Source of the DNA: JBARKJ01 sp049801375 | GTDB taxonomy: Bacteria > Nitrospirota > JACRHJ01 | DNA length: 64,000 nucleotides | Reading direction: 5' to 3' | NCBI GenBank assembly: GCA_049801375.1 | Contig: JBARKJ010000030.1 | Span: 30,548-94,547 of the forward strand | Shown: one piece after another, positions 1 through 8,925 of the stretch | How positions within the stretch are numbered: position 1 is the stretch's first letter | Layout of the letters: each line of letters begins with the position of its first letter | Notes under the pieces: generated by a model | What the model was told of the DNA's origin: nothing | The model's database searches: none | The model's input: the letters and a program-made list of their open reading frames with translations, nothing else | Made by a program: the position numbers and the translations under genes

Positions 1-315
1 GCCGAGTCGCTTACGGACTACACCGGCTACAGGCACGGCGAGGCGGTATCCATCGGCATGGTCGCTGCGGCGAAACTCGCAATCGCAGAGGGTCTGTGCG
101 CCCCAGATGTCGCGGAGCGGCTGACTCGCCTCCTTACCCGTTTTGGCCTGCCGACACAGTTCCCGAAAAACCTCTCTTTCGATGCGGTCCTGGAATCCAT
201 CGGCCACGACAAGAAAGCCGAAGGCGGCAAAGTAAAGTTCGTCCTGCCTAAGCGCATCGGCGAGGTAGTTATTACGAGGGAGTGGGATGAAAAAGCGCTT
301 TTTGAGTGCCTCTGA
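1..315 (+). CDS. aroB: 3-dehydroquinate synthase, C-terminal part (cut by window edge)
   Basis: Second step of the shikimate pathway, converting DAHP to 3-dehydroquinate with NAD+ and a divalent metal in the cytoplasm. Only the last 104 codons are present; the reading frame is open from base 1. Visible family signatures are the metal-binding segment YTGYRHGEAVSIGM near the left edge, whose histidine is a metal ligand in known AroB proteins, and the GHDKK segment followed by VKFVLPKRIGEV near the C-terminus. The gene ends 174 bp before the ammonium transporter start, with no clear terminator between. Identification is firm despite truncation. Confidence 0.93.
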   Translation, partial: AESLTDYTGYRHGEAVSIGMVAAAKLAIAEGLCAPDVAERLTRLLTRFGLPTQFPKNLSFDAVLESIGHDKKAEGGKVKFVLPKRIGEVVITREWDEKALFECL

Positions 316-489
316 AAATATCAACTGCCTAATTTTTAATCAAAATTCTGCCTGATTTATAGGCATTGCTGTCCATTCTTTTTTGTCTTTCCTTTAAATC
401 CAATTTGTTATATTCTTTCGTGGACGGCATCCTTTTTGCTTAACAATTTCATGGCATTTATGCCAGCTTTCCCGGGGAGGAGAGAAAAG

Positions 490-1734
490 GTGGACCTACT
501 TACAAGTTTGAAGAACAGCGGTGACGTGCTTTTCATGATGCTTGGCGCGGTTATGATATTCGCCATGCATGCGGGGTTCGCGTTCCTTGAACTGGGCACT
601 GTACGGAAGAAAAGCCAGGTCAACGCCCTGGTGAAAATCCTTTCGGATTGGGCGGTATCGACGGTGGTCTATTTCCTGATTGGATTTCCGATAGCGTACG
701 GGATAAGCTTTCTGCGTCCGGCGGCGGATCTGATGAAGCTCCAGGGATTCGACATGGTGCACTTCTTCTTCCTGCTTACCTTCGCCGCGTGCATACCGGC
801 AATTATCTCGGGCGGGATAGCGGAGCGGGCGAGGTTCTGGCCGCAGGTGCTGGCTGGCGGGATATTCGTAGGTCTTGTATATCCGTTCTTCGAGTCGTTC
901 GTCTGGGGCAGGTATTCCGCGAATGCGTCGCACCAGGCGATATGCGCCCAGGGCTGGTTTTCAAATGTTTTCGGCTGCGGCTTCCACGACTATGCCGGGT
1001 CGGTCGTCGTCCACTCGATGGGGGGGTGGCTGGCCCTCCCGGCGGTACTGATATTAGGCCCCCGGCTTGGACGATACGGCTCCGGTGGCAAGAGCTATCC
1101 GATACCCATCAGCAGCATCCCGTTCCTGTCGCTTGGGAGCTGGATTCTGGCCGTGGGCTGGTTTGGGTTCAACGTGATGAGCGCGCAGTCCTTCACCGGG
1201 ATATCCGGCCTCGTGGCGCTTAATTCTCTGATGGCGATGGTCGGCGGAATACTCGTTGCGCTGGTGATAAGCCGTGCGGACCCTGGTTTTGTGCATAACG
1301 GTGCGTTAGCGGGCCTTATCGCCATATGCGCGGGCTCCGATATCATGCACCCGCTGGGCGCGCTGATTACCGGCGGCATCGGGGCGGCAATATTCGTAAA
1401 GGGATTTACCATCGAACAGGAGCGCATGAAAATCGACGACGTGCTTGGGGTATGGCCCCTGCACGGGTTATGCGGCACGTGGGGAGGCATCGCGGCGGGC
1501 ATCTTCGGAAGCACCTACTTCGGCGGCATGGGCGGAGTGAGCTTTATCTCCCAGCTTGCGGGCAGCCTGACGGCGGCGGTGTATGCATTCGTAACCGGCG
1601 GCGTGATATATTTTATTATCAATAAGACAATCGGATTCAGGCTGACCGAAGAGCAGGAGATGAGGGGGGCGGACCTCGCCATCCACAGCATAGACGCGTA
1701 TCCGGAAGAAAGCGTGCATGTCGCGCAGGGCTGA
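490..1734 (+). CDS. amtB: Ammonium transporter, Amt family
   Basis: Inner-membrane channel importing NH4+/NH3 for nitrogen assimilation. The 414-residue product has the expected series of about 11 hydrophobic segments. Both pore histidines can be recognised, in VVHSMGG and WPLHGLCGTWG, as can GGIAERARF and the HNGALAGL segment. I chose the GTG at 490 because GGGGAGGAG lies 7-8 bp upstream and the product then starts VDLLTSLKNSGDVLFMM as in relatives; an in-frame ATG at 436 would add 18 unconserved residues without a ribosome site. Next comes glnB, 82 bp away, then glnA, so transport, sensing and assimilation are clustered, and GlnB is the likely regulator of this channel. Confidence 0.95.
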   Translation: MDLLTSLKNSGDVLFMMLGAVMIFAMHAGFAFLELGTVRKKSQVNALVKILSDWAVSTVVYFLIGFPIAYGISFLRPAADLMKLQGFDMVHFFFLLTFAACIPAIISGGIAERARFWPQVLAGGIFVGLVYPFFESFVWGRYSANASHQAICAQGWFSNVFGCGFHDYAGSVVVHSMGGWLALPAVLILGPRLGRYGSGGKSYPIPISSIPFLSLGSWILAVGWFGFNVMSAQSFTGISGLVALNSLMAMVGGILVALVISRADPGFVHNGALAGLIAICAGSDIMHPLGALITGGIGAAIFVKGFTIEQERMKIDDVLGVWPLHGLCGTWGGIAAGIFGSTYFGGMGGVSFISQLAGSLTAAVYAFVTGGVIYFIINKTIGFRLTEEQEMRGADLAIHSIDAYPEESVHVAQG

Positions 1735-1816
1735 AGAGAAAAAGCCTTGCCATATCAATATCCGGATGATATTGTTAAATTTTGTATAAAAAACTTTGAT
1801 GTAAAGGGGGTGTAGA

Positions 1817-2155
1817 GTGAAGAAAATAGAGGCGGTCATAAAGCCGTTCAAGCTGGACGAGGTAAAGGACGCGCTGAATGAAATCGGCATACAGGGCATC
1901 ACCGTCAGCGAAGTAAAAGGCTTCGGCAGACAGAAGGGCCATACCGAACTTTACCGCGGCGCGGAATACGTCGTGGATTTCCTGCCGAAGGTGAAGCTGG
2001 AGATAATAGTCGGAGATGCGCTAGTGCCGCAGGTATTAGAGACAATCGAGAAGAGCGCCAAGACCGGCAGGATAGGCGACGGCAAGATATTCGTGACGGA
2101 GGTCCTGGAAGTAGTCCGGATACGCACCGGCGAGCGGGGCGAGGCGGCGATATAA
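1817..2155 (+). CDS. glnB: Nitrogen regulatory protein PII
   Basis: Small trimeric signal protein that senses 2-oxoglutarate and ATP/ADP and controls ammonium channels and nitrogen enzymes. The 112-residue length is exact for the family. The N-terminus MKKIEAVIKPFKLDEVKDAL, the T-loop with Tyr51 (GHTELYRGAEY), the site uridylylated in proteobacterial GlnB, and the C-terminal TGRIGDGKIFV signature are all present. The start is GTG preceded by AAAGGGGG. It sits between amtB and glnA; pairing with an Amt gene is the classic GlnK arrangement, so GlnK is an equally good name. Whether Tyr51 is actually modified here cannot be seen. Confidence 0.95.
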   Translation: MKKIEAVIKPFKLDEVKDALNEIGIQGITVSEVKGFGRQKGHTELYRGAEYVVDFLPKVKLEIIVGDALVPQVLETIEKSAKTGRIGDGKIFVTEVLEVVRIRTGERGEAAI

Positions 2156-2253
2156 ACCCGTTTTCGCCTCCGCCATCCGTGTTCATCTAAAGAAGTTCTC
2201 CGCAGACACGGATACGGGCGCGAAACACGTTTTTTATTAACAAGGAGGTCAAA

Positions 2254-3666
2254 ATGACACCAAAAGAAGTATTGGAGATGGCGAAGAAGAACAAGGCAGT
2301 GATGTTCGACATGAAGTTCATGGACTTCCCGGGCCTGTGGCAGCATTTCTCCTGCCCCATCGACGAGCTGACCGCGGACATATTCACGGACGGCCTCGGT
2401 TTTGACGGCTCCTCGATACGCGGCTGGAAGTCCATCCACACCTCGGACATGCTCGTGGTGCCGGACGCGGACACGGCCGTCATGGACCCGTTCACGCAGT
2501 ATCCCACCATCAGCCTGATATGCAACGTGGTGGACCCCATCACCAAGGAGAAATATACCCGCGACCCGCGTTACATCGCACAGAAGGCCGAGAACTACCT
2601 GAAGTCCACGAAAATCGCGGACACGGCTTATTTCGGGCCAGAGGCCGAGTTCTTCATCTTTGACGACGTGATGTTCGACCAGACTTCGAACTCCGGCTAC
2701 TACTTTGTAGACTCCGTCGAAGGCATCTGGAACTCCGGCCGCGAGGAAGGCCCGAACCTGGGCTACAAGCCGCGCCACAAGGAAGGCTACTTCCCCGTTC
2801 CGCCGACGGACTCCCAGGAGGACATCCGGACCGAGATGGTCATGGAAATGCAGAAGGTGGGCATATACGTCGAGCGCCAGCACCATGAGGTCGCGACTGC
2901 CGGCCAGGCCGAGATAGACATGCGTTTTAAGAGCATGGTTAAAATGGCCGATGACCTCATGTACTTCAAGTACATCATAAAGAACGTGGCAAAGAGAAAC
3001 AACAAGACCGTGACCTTCATGCCGAAACCCCTCTTCGGAGACAACGGCTCCGGCATGCACACCCACCAGTCGCTCTGGAAGGGCGGCAAGCCCCTCTTCG
3101 CCGGCAATGAATATGCCGGGCTCTCAAAGATGGCGCTTTGGTACATCGGCGGCATACTGAAGCATGCGCCTGCCCTGGCCGCGTTGACCAACCCGACCAC
3201 GAACTCCTACAAGAGGCTGGTGCCGGGCTTCGAGGCGCCGGTCAACCTCGCATACTCGGGCAGGAACAGGAGCGCGTCCATACGCATCCCGATGTACTCC
3301 CCCTCGCCGAAGGCGAAGCGCGTCGAGGTTCGTTTCCCCGACCCGTCCTGCAACGGCTACCTGGCCTTCGCCGCGATGCTCATGGCAGGCCTGGACGGCA
3401 TAGAGAACAAGATCGACCCGGGCCAGCCGCTTGACAAGGATATCTACGATTTGAGCCCCGAAGAACTGGCCAACGTGCCGTCGATGCCGGGTTCGCTTGA
3501 GGACGCTCTGGACAACCTGGAGAACGACCACGAGTTCCTGCTGAAGGGCGACGTCTTCACGAAGGACGTCATCGAGACCTGGATCTCATACAAGAAGAGC
3601 AAGGAAGTGGACGCCTTAAGGCTCCGTCCGCATCCGTACGAGTTCTTCATGTACTACGACATATAA
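2254..3666 (+). CDS. glnA: Glutamine synthetase type I
   Basis: Makes glutamine from glutamate, ammonia and ATP as a cytoplasmic dodecamer. The 470-residue product matches the usual length of class I-beta enzymes. Recognisable segments are DGSSIRGW, the metal/ATP-binding PEAEFFIFD, NGSGMHTHQSLW, the NRSASIRIP arginine region, and the C-terminal adenylylation segment IYDLSPEE with Tyr398 corresponding to the modified tyrosine of enteric GlnA. Start ATG at 2254 is preceded by a near-perfect AAGGAGG. It closes the amtB-glnB-glnA cluster and is followed 11 bp later by a strong intrinsic terminator. Presence of Tyr398 suggests control by adenylylation through PII, which is inferred. Confidence 0.97.
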   Translation: MTPKEVLEMAKKNKAVMFDMKFMDFPGLWQHFSCPIDELTADIFTDGLGFDGSSIRGWKSIHTSDMLVVPDADTAVMDPFTQYPTISLICNVVDPITKEKYTRDPRYIAQKAENYLKSTKIADTAYFGPEAEFFIFDDVMFDQTSNSGYYFVDSVEGIWNSGREEGPNLGYKPRHKEGYFPVPPTDSQEDIRTEMVMEMQKVGIYVERQHHEVATAGQAEIDMRFKSMVKMADDLMYFKYIIKNVAKRNNKTVTFMPKPLFGDNGSGMHTHQSLWKGGKPLFAGNEYAGLSKMALWYIGGILKHAPALAALTNPTTNSYKRLVPGFEAPVNLAYSGRNRSASIRIPMYSPSPKAKRVEVRFPDPSCNGYLAFAAMLMAGLDGIENKIDPGQPLDKDIYDLSPEELANVPSMPGSLEDALDNLENDHEFLLKGDVFTKDVIETWISYKKSKEVDALRLRPHPYEFFMYYDI

Positions 3667-3677
3667 AAAGCAAGGCG

Positions 3678-3714
3678 ATAAAAGCCCCTCCCGGAATCCG
3701 GGAGGGGCTTTTAT
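3678..3714 (+). terminator. Intrinsic terminator after glnA
   Basis: A perfect 17-bp inverted repeat (arms 3678-3694 and 3698-3714, 3-nt loop) with core AAGCCCCTCCCGG and a TTTTAT tail, 11 bp after the glnA stop. It is symmetric in A/T runs so it may also work for leftward transcription. Confidence 0.9.
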
Positions 3715-3739
3715 TATATTTATTAGCGCATAAAAAACA

Positions 3740-3812
3740 AATGAGGAAGTGGTTCTCTTTATATACCTTTCAAGCTTTCGCTTTTCGGTATATAAAGGTA
3801 CCATTCCTCATT
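3740..3812. repeat. Long imperfect inverted repeat
   Basis: Arms 3740-3767 and 3787-3812 pair over about 26 positions with few mismatches (ends AATGAGGA and TCCTCATT; inner CTTTATATACC and GGTATATAAAG), with a 19-nt loop. It lies between the glnA terminator and the convergent cytochrome gene. It could be a second transcription end structure or a small non-autonomous element; no target duplication was recognised. Confidence 0.6.
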
Positions 3813-3951
3813 GTTGGACGAGGTTTTTTTTAAATATATTTACTTTGGTTTTCACCTTTTCTTTATATTTAAATTTCCCCTCGCCTCTTGACATTAAGTA
3901 TAGCGCATCATCTCAAAATGTCAAATCGGCCTGAAAACGCCCGGTAAGTCC

Positions 3952-4467
3952 TTATTTCCCGGGGTTGTATTTTTCCTTAAACTGAGAGTAGACCTCGGGA
4001 GAAATCTCCGGCAGCTTCTTTACAAAGGCAGCCAACTCCCAAATATCGTTATCGTTACGGCTCTTACCGAACGACGGCATCGCCGTCATCTTGATCCCGT
4101 TTTTGACTATCCAGAATACCTCCTCCGCCTTCATGTCCTTAACCGACTTGCTCAGGTCCGGCGGCTCAGGCATCATGCCTTTCGCCGTATCGCTTTTGTT
4201 GATGCCGGGCGCACCGTGGCACGGGGCGCACATCTTATCATACTTCCTGAAGCCCTCGATGGGCGATGCAGAAAAATACTCCTGGGGGAGCTTTATCCCG
4301 GAAGAGTACCGCTCCACGGAATGGTCGGTCAGTGTGCCGAAATACCATCTGGCGAATGCCGTATGCGGGACGGAGGCGGCTACATCAAAAACACCCCAGT
4401 AGGGGAAGGATAATGCAAGTACCGCGAGGACCACAGTGTAAATTACCAGACTTACGAAAATTCTCAT
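3952..4467 (-). CDS. Membrane-anchored monohaem cytochrome c
   Basis: Electron carrier facing the periplasm. The 171-residue product starts MRIFVSLVIYTVVLAVLALSF, a single hydrophobic segment serving as uncleaved anchor or signal peptide. One haem-binding motif CAPCH lies near residue 80, and a later MPSFG supplies the likely axial methionine, the class I cytochrome c layout. The ATG at 4467 is preferred over one 12 bases upstream because GGAGG lies 6 bp before it. It is alone, convergent with glnA, with no oxidase or reductase genes nearby, so its redox partner is unknown. The family assignment is strong; the physiological role is not known. Confidence 0.85.
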   Translation of the reverse strand: MRIFVSLVIYTVVLAVLALSFPYWGVFDVAASVPHTAFARWYFGTLTDHSVERYSSGIKLPQEYFSASPIEGFRKYDKMCAPCHGAPGINKSDTAKGMMPEPPDLSKSVKDMKAEEVFWIVKNGIKMTAMPSFGKSRNDNDIWELAAFVKKLPEISPEVYSQFKEKYNPGK

Positions 4468-4832
4468 TGCAGCCTCCAAATGTTTTGCAGGAACTGCCGA
4501 CAGTTTCCCCGCTCCTTCGGCGCGCGCTAAGTCCTGCGTTCATATGTGAAATTATGGTTTAAAGGAGGGGATTATGTCAAATATGGACTAAAAATTATTA
4601 GATGCAAGACAGACCTGGTCGAGACCACACGTTGTAGAGGTCCGGTTGTAGCCCACTAAAAAACGTGGCGACTGGAAGTACACTGCAGGGCTCTCGATCT
4701 GCGCGATGAATCCCTGCCGGCATGGGGCTTCGGCAGGGATTCTAAAGTAAACTACAGCAAAGGAATCCGCATTTTTTTCTGAATCGGACTCTGATGTTTG
4801 CGTCCATTTATTGCTGAACCTTTTTTTACTCG
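4468..4832. other. Intergenic region with a hairpin at 4709-4741
   Basis: No convincing gene. A perfect 11-bp inverted repeat (AATCCCTGCCG / CGGCAGGGATT, arms 4709-4719 and 4731-4741) lies about 90 bp after the leftward binding-protein gene, without a T-run on either side. The right part also carries the promoter of the cytochrome gene, which I could not pinpoint. Confidence 0.5.
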
Positions 4833-5816
4833 TCACTCGATGAACGGGCTAAGGAACAATCCACCATTGGGCTGATTCGCGTTGAGGCCGAGGTCAAGTT
4901 TGAGCGGGGAATTTTTTCCAAGATTGCGCTCGAACAGATCTCCATAGCTTCCTACAGCTGCAAGGACCCGGCGCTGCCAGCCCTTGTCGAGACCAAGTTC
5001 CGCCGCAGCAATTGGCATCGCTTGGGCGCCGCCCGCGTACCACCGTGTTTCCGGCCTTTCCGCGCTGACCAGCGCGTGCACCGTCCACGCGACTATTGCG
5101 GACCACTGCGCGTCTTCGGTCCCGGTCGAGGCCATCACGGGGAAGGCCGTCAGCGGCTCAGGCAGGATACGGCTCGACATTCCCTTCACGCCCGGTTCAA
5201 GGCGCATTAATGCGAGGTTTGTGAGCTCACCGGCGATTGCGTGGGCATTCTGCGCGTTATAGGCATCGGCCATCTCACCCTCCTCGGAAAATGGTCGGCG
5301 CAGCCAGTTTTTATTCAGGCACTCAAAATAATTCTCAAGGCTCCGCTCTTCCGGACTGCCGATCAAGAAGCATACGCTGTCACCTGCGAGGTCGCCAACA
5401 TGTTGCGCGGCTGAAGTGGACGGGACCATGACCGCAAGGGATTCCACGAAGACCGTGGGACCGGGCAGTATCTTACCCGCAAGATTCTGTCCGTCTATTT
5501 CCGACCCCGTGAGGAAATAAACGTCGTCCTGTTGCCTGCGCACGGCGTCGAAGTCCTTCGGCGACTTATATAGATGATATTCGATTTTATCGGGAGAGCC
5601 GAGCACCGCGGCGGCAAGTGCTCGACAGATATCCACGTTGAGGCCGCTGTAGCGGCCGTGGCCGTCTTTATGCGCAAGACCCGGCCTCTCTACGCTTCCG
5701 CAGCGGATGAAGCCGCGCGCCTTAACACGGTCGAGGACTGAACCGGCCTTGGCATCCGAAACCGAGGAAAATAATGTCATCATGATTAATAAGACGGGCA
5801 GGAAACGCATGAACAT
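4833..5816 (-). CDS. Amino-acid ABC transporter substrate-binding protein (family 3)
   Basis: Periplasmic solute-binding protein of about 327 residues. It begins with a signal peptide (MFMRFLPVLLIMMTLFSSVSDAKA), followed by VLDRVKARGFIRCGSVERPG and YSGLNVDICRALAAAVLG, the typical start of family 3 amino-acid binding proteins such as AapJ/BztA. The C-terminal GLDKGWQRRVLAAVGSYGDLFERNLG also fits that subgroup. The start at 5816 puts AGGAGG 6 bp upstream; a start further upstream would fall inside the terminator hairpin of the preceding gene. No permease or ATPase genes are adjacent, so the protein is an orphan that may work with a remote transporter or act as a sensor. Confidence 0.8.
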   Translation of the reverse strand: MFMRFLPVLLIMMTLFSSVSDAKAGSVLDRVKARGFIRCGSVERPGLAHKDGHGRYSGLNVDICRALAAAVLGSPDKIEYHLYKSPKDFDAVRRQQDDVYFLTGSEIDGQNLAGKILPGPTVFVESLAVMVPSTSAAQHVGDLAGDSVCFLIGSPEERSLENYFECLNKNWLRRPFSEEGEMADAYNAQNAHAIAGELTNLALMRLEPGVKGMSSRILPEPLTAFPVMASTGTEDAQWSAIVAWTVHALVSAERPETRWYAGGAQAMPIAAAELGLDKGWQRRVLAAVGSYGDLFERNLGKNSPLKLDLGLNANQPNGGLFLSPFIE

Positions 5817-5835
5817 GAACATCCTCCTATTTTTC

Positions 5836-5865
5836 AAAAAAGGGCGCGCCACGTTGGCGCGCCCT
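5836..5865 (-). terminator. Intrinsic terminator of the phosphoesterase gene
   Basis: Perfect 11-bp inverted repeat (AGGGCGCGCCA / TGGCGCGCCCT, arms 5841-5851 and 5855-5865) followed on the minus strand by six T residues. It lies 20 bp after the stop of the gene at 5885-7918. Confidence 0.9.
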
Positions 5866-5884
5866 CATCAATCCTTCTATGTCG

Positions 5885-7918
5885 TTAGTTTGCGGCGGGA
5901 TACGTACTCGGCAACGGATTAAAACCCGCGGGAACAGTATTGACTATCCCTTGCCGGACATCCTCAGGAATAATCCCGATCGCCTGTAAGCCTTGTCCGC
6001 CGTAATGCGGCAGCGTGTTCACGATGTCGTCAGGAATTATCGCAAGCGAGGCCGGCAGCGGCTTCGCGGCGCCTGTCAGGCGCATAGGCTCGAAACCCGA
6101 CAACAGGCTATCCGTGATCGACGAGTTGATATCGCGCGGCCCGAGATACTTCTGCTGGAAACCGGCAGGTCCGAACTGGTTGAACTGCGGGGAATTGCCA
6201 GCCAGAAGCGCCTGCGCTTCGTCAGGCAGGCTGGCAAGAGCAGGCAGGCCGAATATCGAATTTATGGTTTCGATGACGGAGTTGTGGTCGCCTTCAACAT
6301 GCGAGACGACGTGCGTACGCGCGAAGGGCGATATCAATATCAGGGGCACGCGTGCGCCGCGTGATTGCGGGAGGCCATCCGGGCCGTACGAGAGAATGCG
6401 CGGCGGCACGTGGTCGTAGAAGCCGTCCGATTCATCGTAAGTAATGATGATTGCGCACTGGTTCCATATCTCGGGATTCCTTGCGATGGCGTTAATCACT
6501 CGGGCGGCCATCGCCTCGCTTAGCTGCCGGTCGGAGTAGCTGGGATGGTCGTCGTCTCCGGCTTTGGCCGCGTCAATCGCCGTTATCTCGTCTGCGGGCG
6601 TGTTGAGGTTAGTGATGGGAGGCAGCAGTCCCATCTGATTCGTGTAGCCTCCGCGGATATAGAACACGCCGCCCTGGGGCAGGTTGCCATTTTCGATATC
6701 CGTGAAGAAGTCGGTCATGCCGCGGAAGTTTGGACGAAGCGGCGGAGTGTTCGCGAGATAACCAAAGTACTGCGGCCCCTGGTGGTGGCTGACGTACGAA
6801 TTATGCGAGTCAACATTATTGGCGTCGGTCGATTCGAGGTCGTAACCCTCCTGATACCACCGCCAGTTAACCGGCGCGTTCTTGAGTTTGTCGATGTACG
6901 GGATGTCCTGCTGGATATCCGGCAGGTCGAAAGCCGGGTTTTGATTCTGCTCCATGTTCGATTTGAGATCGCTGCCCTGGAAAGTGAGCGGCAGGCTGGC
7001 GAAGGTCAGGTTGGAGGCAATGTTATTGTTGGCATAGCTCTCTTTCGGTCCGGCTGGCTGTTTTGTCGCGGCTGGCGTATTATCGAACTGTGAGCCGTAG
7101 AAGGGCTGAGGGTCGTTCATCAGAGGCGGCCCTTGCGTGTAGCTGGTGACGTTTTTAAGGACATAGGCATGGCCATTAGGACCGTGCTTCACCCACTGGG
7201 TTTCGCCCGACTGACCCGCTATCATCGCCACCGCGTTCGGGGTGGAGGGCGTGTCCTCCGTCGCAAAGATGTCGTCGAATATCGTGAAGCGGCTGGCCCA
7301 CTGCCAGAAGAACGGAATAGTGTCTCCGTCGATGTGCGACATCACGAGTCTCGCGAACTGCGTGCCCTTGGAGATATTTGCCGCCCCGCCCAATGACGCG
7401 AATCGGCTGTACTCGCGGTAAGCGTACTTATTCATCGTGGGCTGGCCGTTTGAGATGTCCATCTTGATTGCGAGCCCCGTGTGCGAGTGGTCTACGCTGT
7501 CGACGACTGTGGAGTTCTGATCAGACCCGATCTGGAATGGCTCAACCGTGACGTTTTTCCCGTCTGCGCCCGTATAGTTCTGGAAGAAGCCGGGCGTATT
7601 CTGTGCGGAACGAGGATTGATGCCGTCGGAATAAATACCGTTGACACCCGGAAAAGTTCCGAATTCGTTGTCAAACGAATGGTTCTCGTTGAATATTACA
7701 AAAACATACTTGATTTTTTTCCGCAGTAGAGCCTGAATAGCCTGCTGCGACATCTTGGGGCCCTTGGCCGGATCTATGAAATAACTCTTAACGTCGGGCC
7801 CAACATCAGGCTGTGCCGTTACAGTCGGCATCGTCCCGGCACACCCGGCCTGGATAAAAGTGGCCTGCATGGCTGCAGCAATCGCCAAGGCAAAACAAAT
7901 CTTCTTAAAGCGTCTCAC
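5885..7918 (-). CDS. Secreted phosphoesterase, phospholipase C / acid phosphatase family
   Basis: Exported hydrolase of phosphate esters. The 677-residue product begins with a Sec signal peptide (VRRFKKICFALAIAAAMQ) ending near AGCAG. The catalytic family motifs are clear: FNENHSFDNEFGTFPG near residue 80, DHSHTG, and the C-terminal YDESDGFYDHVPPR and HVEGDHNSVIETI, which carry metal-binding residues in PF04185 proteins. The GTG at 7918 is chosen because AAGGAGG lies 6 bp upstream. Its promoter has four PHO-box-like repeats, so phosphate-starvation control is likely. A second, larger protein of the same family lies at 16801-19656 with an equivalent promoter. Substrate (phospholipid or soluble ester) cannot be told. 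Confidence 0.85.
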   Translation of the reverse strand: MRRFKKICFALAIAAAMQATFIQAGCAGTMPTVTAQPDVGPDVKSYFIDPAKGPKMSQQAIQALLRKKIKYVFVIFNENHSFDNEFGTFPGVNGIYSDGINPRSAQNTPGFFQNYTGADGKNVTVEPFQIGSDQNSTVVDSVDHSHTGLAIKMDISNGQPTMNKYAYREYSRFASLGGAANISKGTQFARLVMSHIDGDTIPFFWQWASRFTIFDDIFATEDTPSTPNAVAMIAGQSGETQWVKHGPNGHAYVLKNVTSYTQGPPLMNDPQPFYGSQFDNTPAATKQPAGPKESYANNNIASNLTFASLPLTFQGSDLKSNMEQNQNPAFDLPDIQQDIPYIDKLKNAPVNWRWYQEGYDLESTDANNVDSHNSYVSHHQGPQYFGYLANTPPLRPNFRGMTDFFTDIENGNLPQGGVFYIRGGYTNQMGLLPPITNLNTPADEITAIDAAKAGDDDHPSYSDRQLSEAMAARVINAIARNPEIWNQCAIIITYDESDGFYDHVPPRILSYGPDGLPQSRGARVPLILISPFARTHVVSHVEGDHNSVIETINSIFGLPALASLPDEAQALLAGNSPQFNQFGPAGFQQKYLGPRDINSSITDSLLSGFEPMRLTGAAKPLPASLAIIPDDIVNTLPHYGGQGLQAIGIIPEDVRQGIVNTVPAGFNPLPSTYPAAN

Positions 7919-8008
7919 GATTACCTCCTTATGGTTGTGTGATAGCGCATACGGCTCCCATAACATAAGGCTCTCATGCGGATTTGATATGGACTCGTAA
8001 TTGCTTAA

Positions 8009-8066
8009 AGTATAATTTTCGCAAGTTACAGATTAGTTAAAGAGCAGTTAAGATACGTTTAAGATT
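8009..8066 (-). promoter_or_regulatory. PHO-box-type promoter of the phosphoesterase gene
   Basis: Read on the minus strand, four units centred on TTAA/TGTAA follow each other at exactly 11 bp (complement TTA triplets at 8026, 8037, 8048 and 8059): CTTAAAC, CTTAACT, TTTAACT, TGTAACT. The last unit is followed, 12 bp on, by TATACT (8009-8014), a good -10. Tandem 11-bp repeats ending about 10 bp before a -10 are the known architecture of PhoB-activated promoters. The same layout is found at 19748-19805. Confidence 0.75.
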
Positions 8067-8119
8067 TGGGCGTGGAAACTGCAGCAAAATTGTGAAAGGA
8101 AGAGAGGTTCGTCGGGGTT

Positions 8120-8923
8120 CTATTTTGTTCGCCCCGGGTTATTGGGAATCAGCCTGATAGCCAGGCAGTCATATGCGAACCGGCCGCCCTGATAGGAAAT
8201 GGTTTCACGGCGCAAAATGCGCCATCCGCCGTTCTGGTACACGCCATCGGCGTCCAACTTCTCGATAAGGCCGGTCGCGGTATTGAGCCACTCGGCGAGG
8301 CTGGGATTGTGCGTAAGGGCAACAGGCGCAACATTCGGACTCGATATCAGGGTTACCGGCTCAATAATCAGGTTCGAAAGGTCGCGAAAGGAGATTGATT
8401 CGGCTGCTGGCTTGGCTTGCAGGCGGATCATCCTGGCCCGTGCATCCGGCCCGGCCGTTTCCTTGGTGGCGTCAATCAGGTCGAGCAGATGGCTGCGAAT
8501 ATCGTTCAGGTCCTTCGCTTCACGCAATTTTTCGAGGCCGGGATAGGTTTCAAGCGCCTTGGCAAGCATGGATATCTCGCGCAAGTAACGGTTCCTCTGG
8601 TTATCTGGAACCAGGTACATGACGACCAGCGATACGGGCTTTCCGTCCGGCGCTCCGTAATCGATCCCCACCGGGCTCCATCCGATCACGCACATGAGGT
8701 CTTCATCGAATGGTACGCGCGCATGGGGGCAGGCCCACCCATTGCCGAGCGCGGTGTTGGTCTCCTTCTCTCTATCCATGACATGTTCTACCACGTCCGT
8801 TCCGGCCGGGACTTCCGGAAAGGCTTCGATGATATGCGCTAAAAAGTGTAACGCGTGCTCCTTATCGTTTGAAAGCAGTTCGAACAGCCTGCCTTCCTGA
8901 ATGGCATCCAAGAGGCTATCCAT
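8120..8923 (-). CDS. PTS EIIA (fructose/nitrogen type)-like protein
   Basis: 267 residues. The N-terminal about 150 residues form a PTS EIIA type 2 domain: ALGNGWACPHARVPFDEDLMCVIG contains the phosphorylatable histidine in CPHARV, and LVVMYLVP plus LREISMLAKAL match the rest of the domain. The C-terminal 110 residues are an extension I do not recognise. The ATG at 8923 has GGAGGT 8 bp upstream and starts 2 bp after the MgtA-type ATPase stop, so the two are translated together. No EIIB/EIIC genes are present, so a regulatory role on the ATPase, by analogy with EIIA-Ntr control of ion transporters, is an inference. Confidence 0.75.
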   Translation of the reverse strand: MDSLLDAIQEGRLFELLSNDKEHALHFLAHIIEAFPEVPAGTDVVEHVMDREKETNTALGNGWACPHARVPFDEDLMCVIGWSPVGIDYGAPDGKPVSLVVMYLVPDNQRNRYLREISMLAKALETYPGLEKLREAKDLNDIRSHLLDLIDATKETAGPDARARMIRLQAKPAAESISFRDLSNLIIEPVTLISSPNVAPVALTHNPSLAEWLNTATGLIEKLDADGVYQNGGWRILRRETISYQGGRFAYDCLAIRLIPNNPGRTK

Positions 8924-8925
8924 GG

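Noticed and set aside
350..366. Hairpin TGCCT...AGGCA after aroB as terminator
   Set aside because: Only 5 bp and no T-run; too weak.
4588..4836. 82-codon minus-strand frame after the binding-protein gene
   Set aside because: Contains the hairpin at 4709-4741 and has no coding character.
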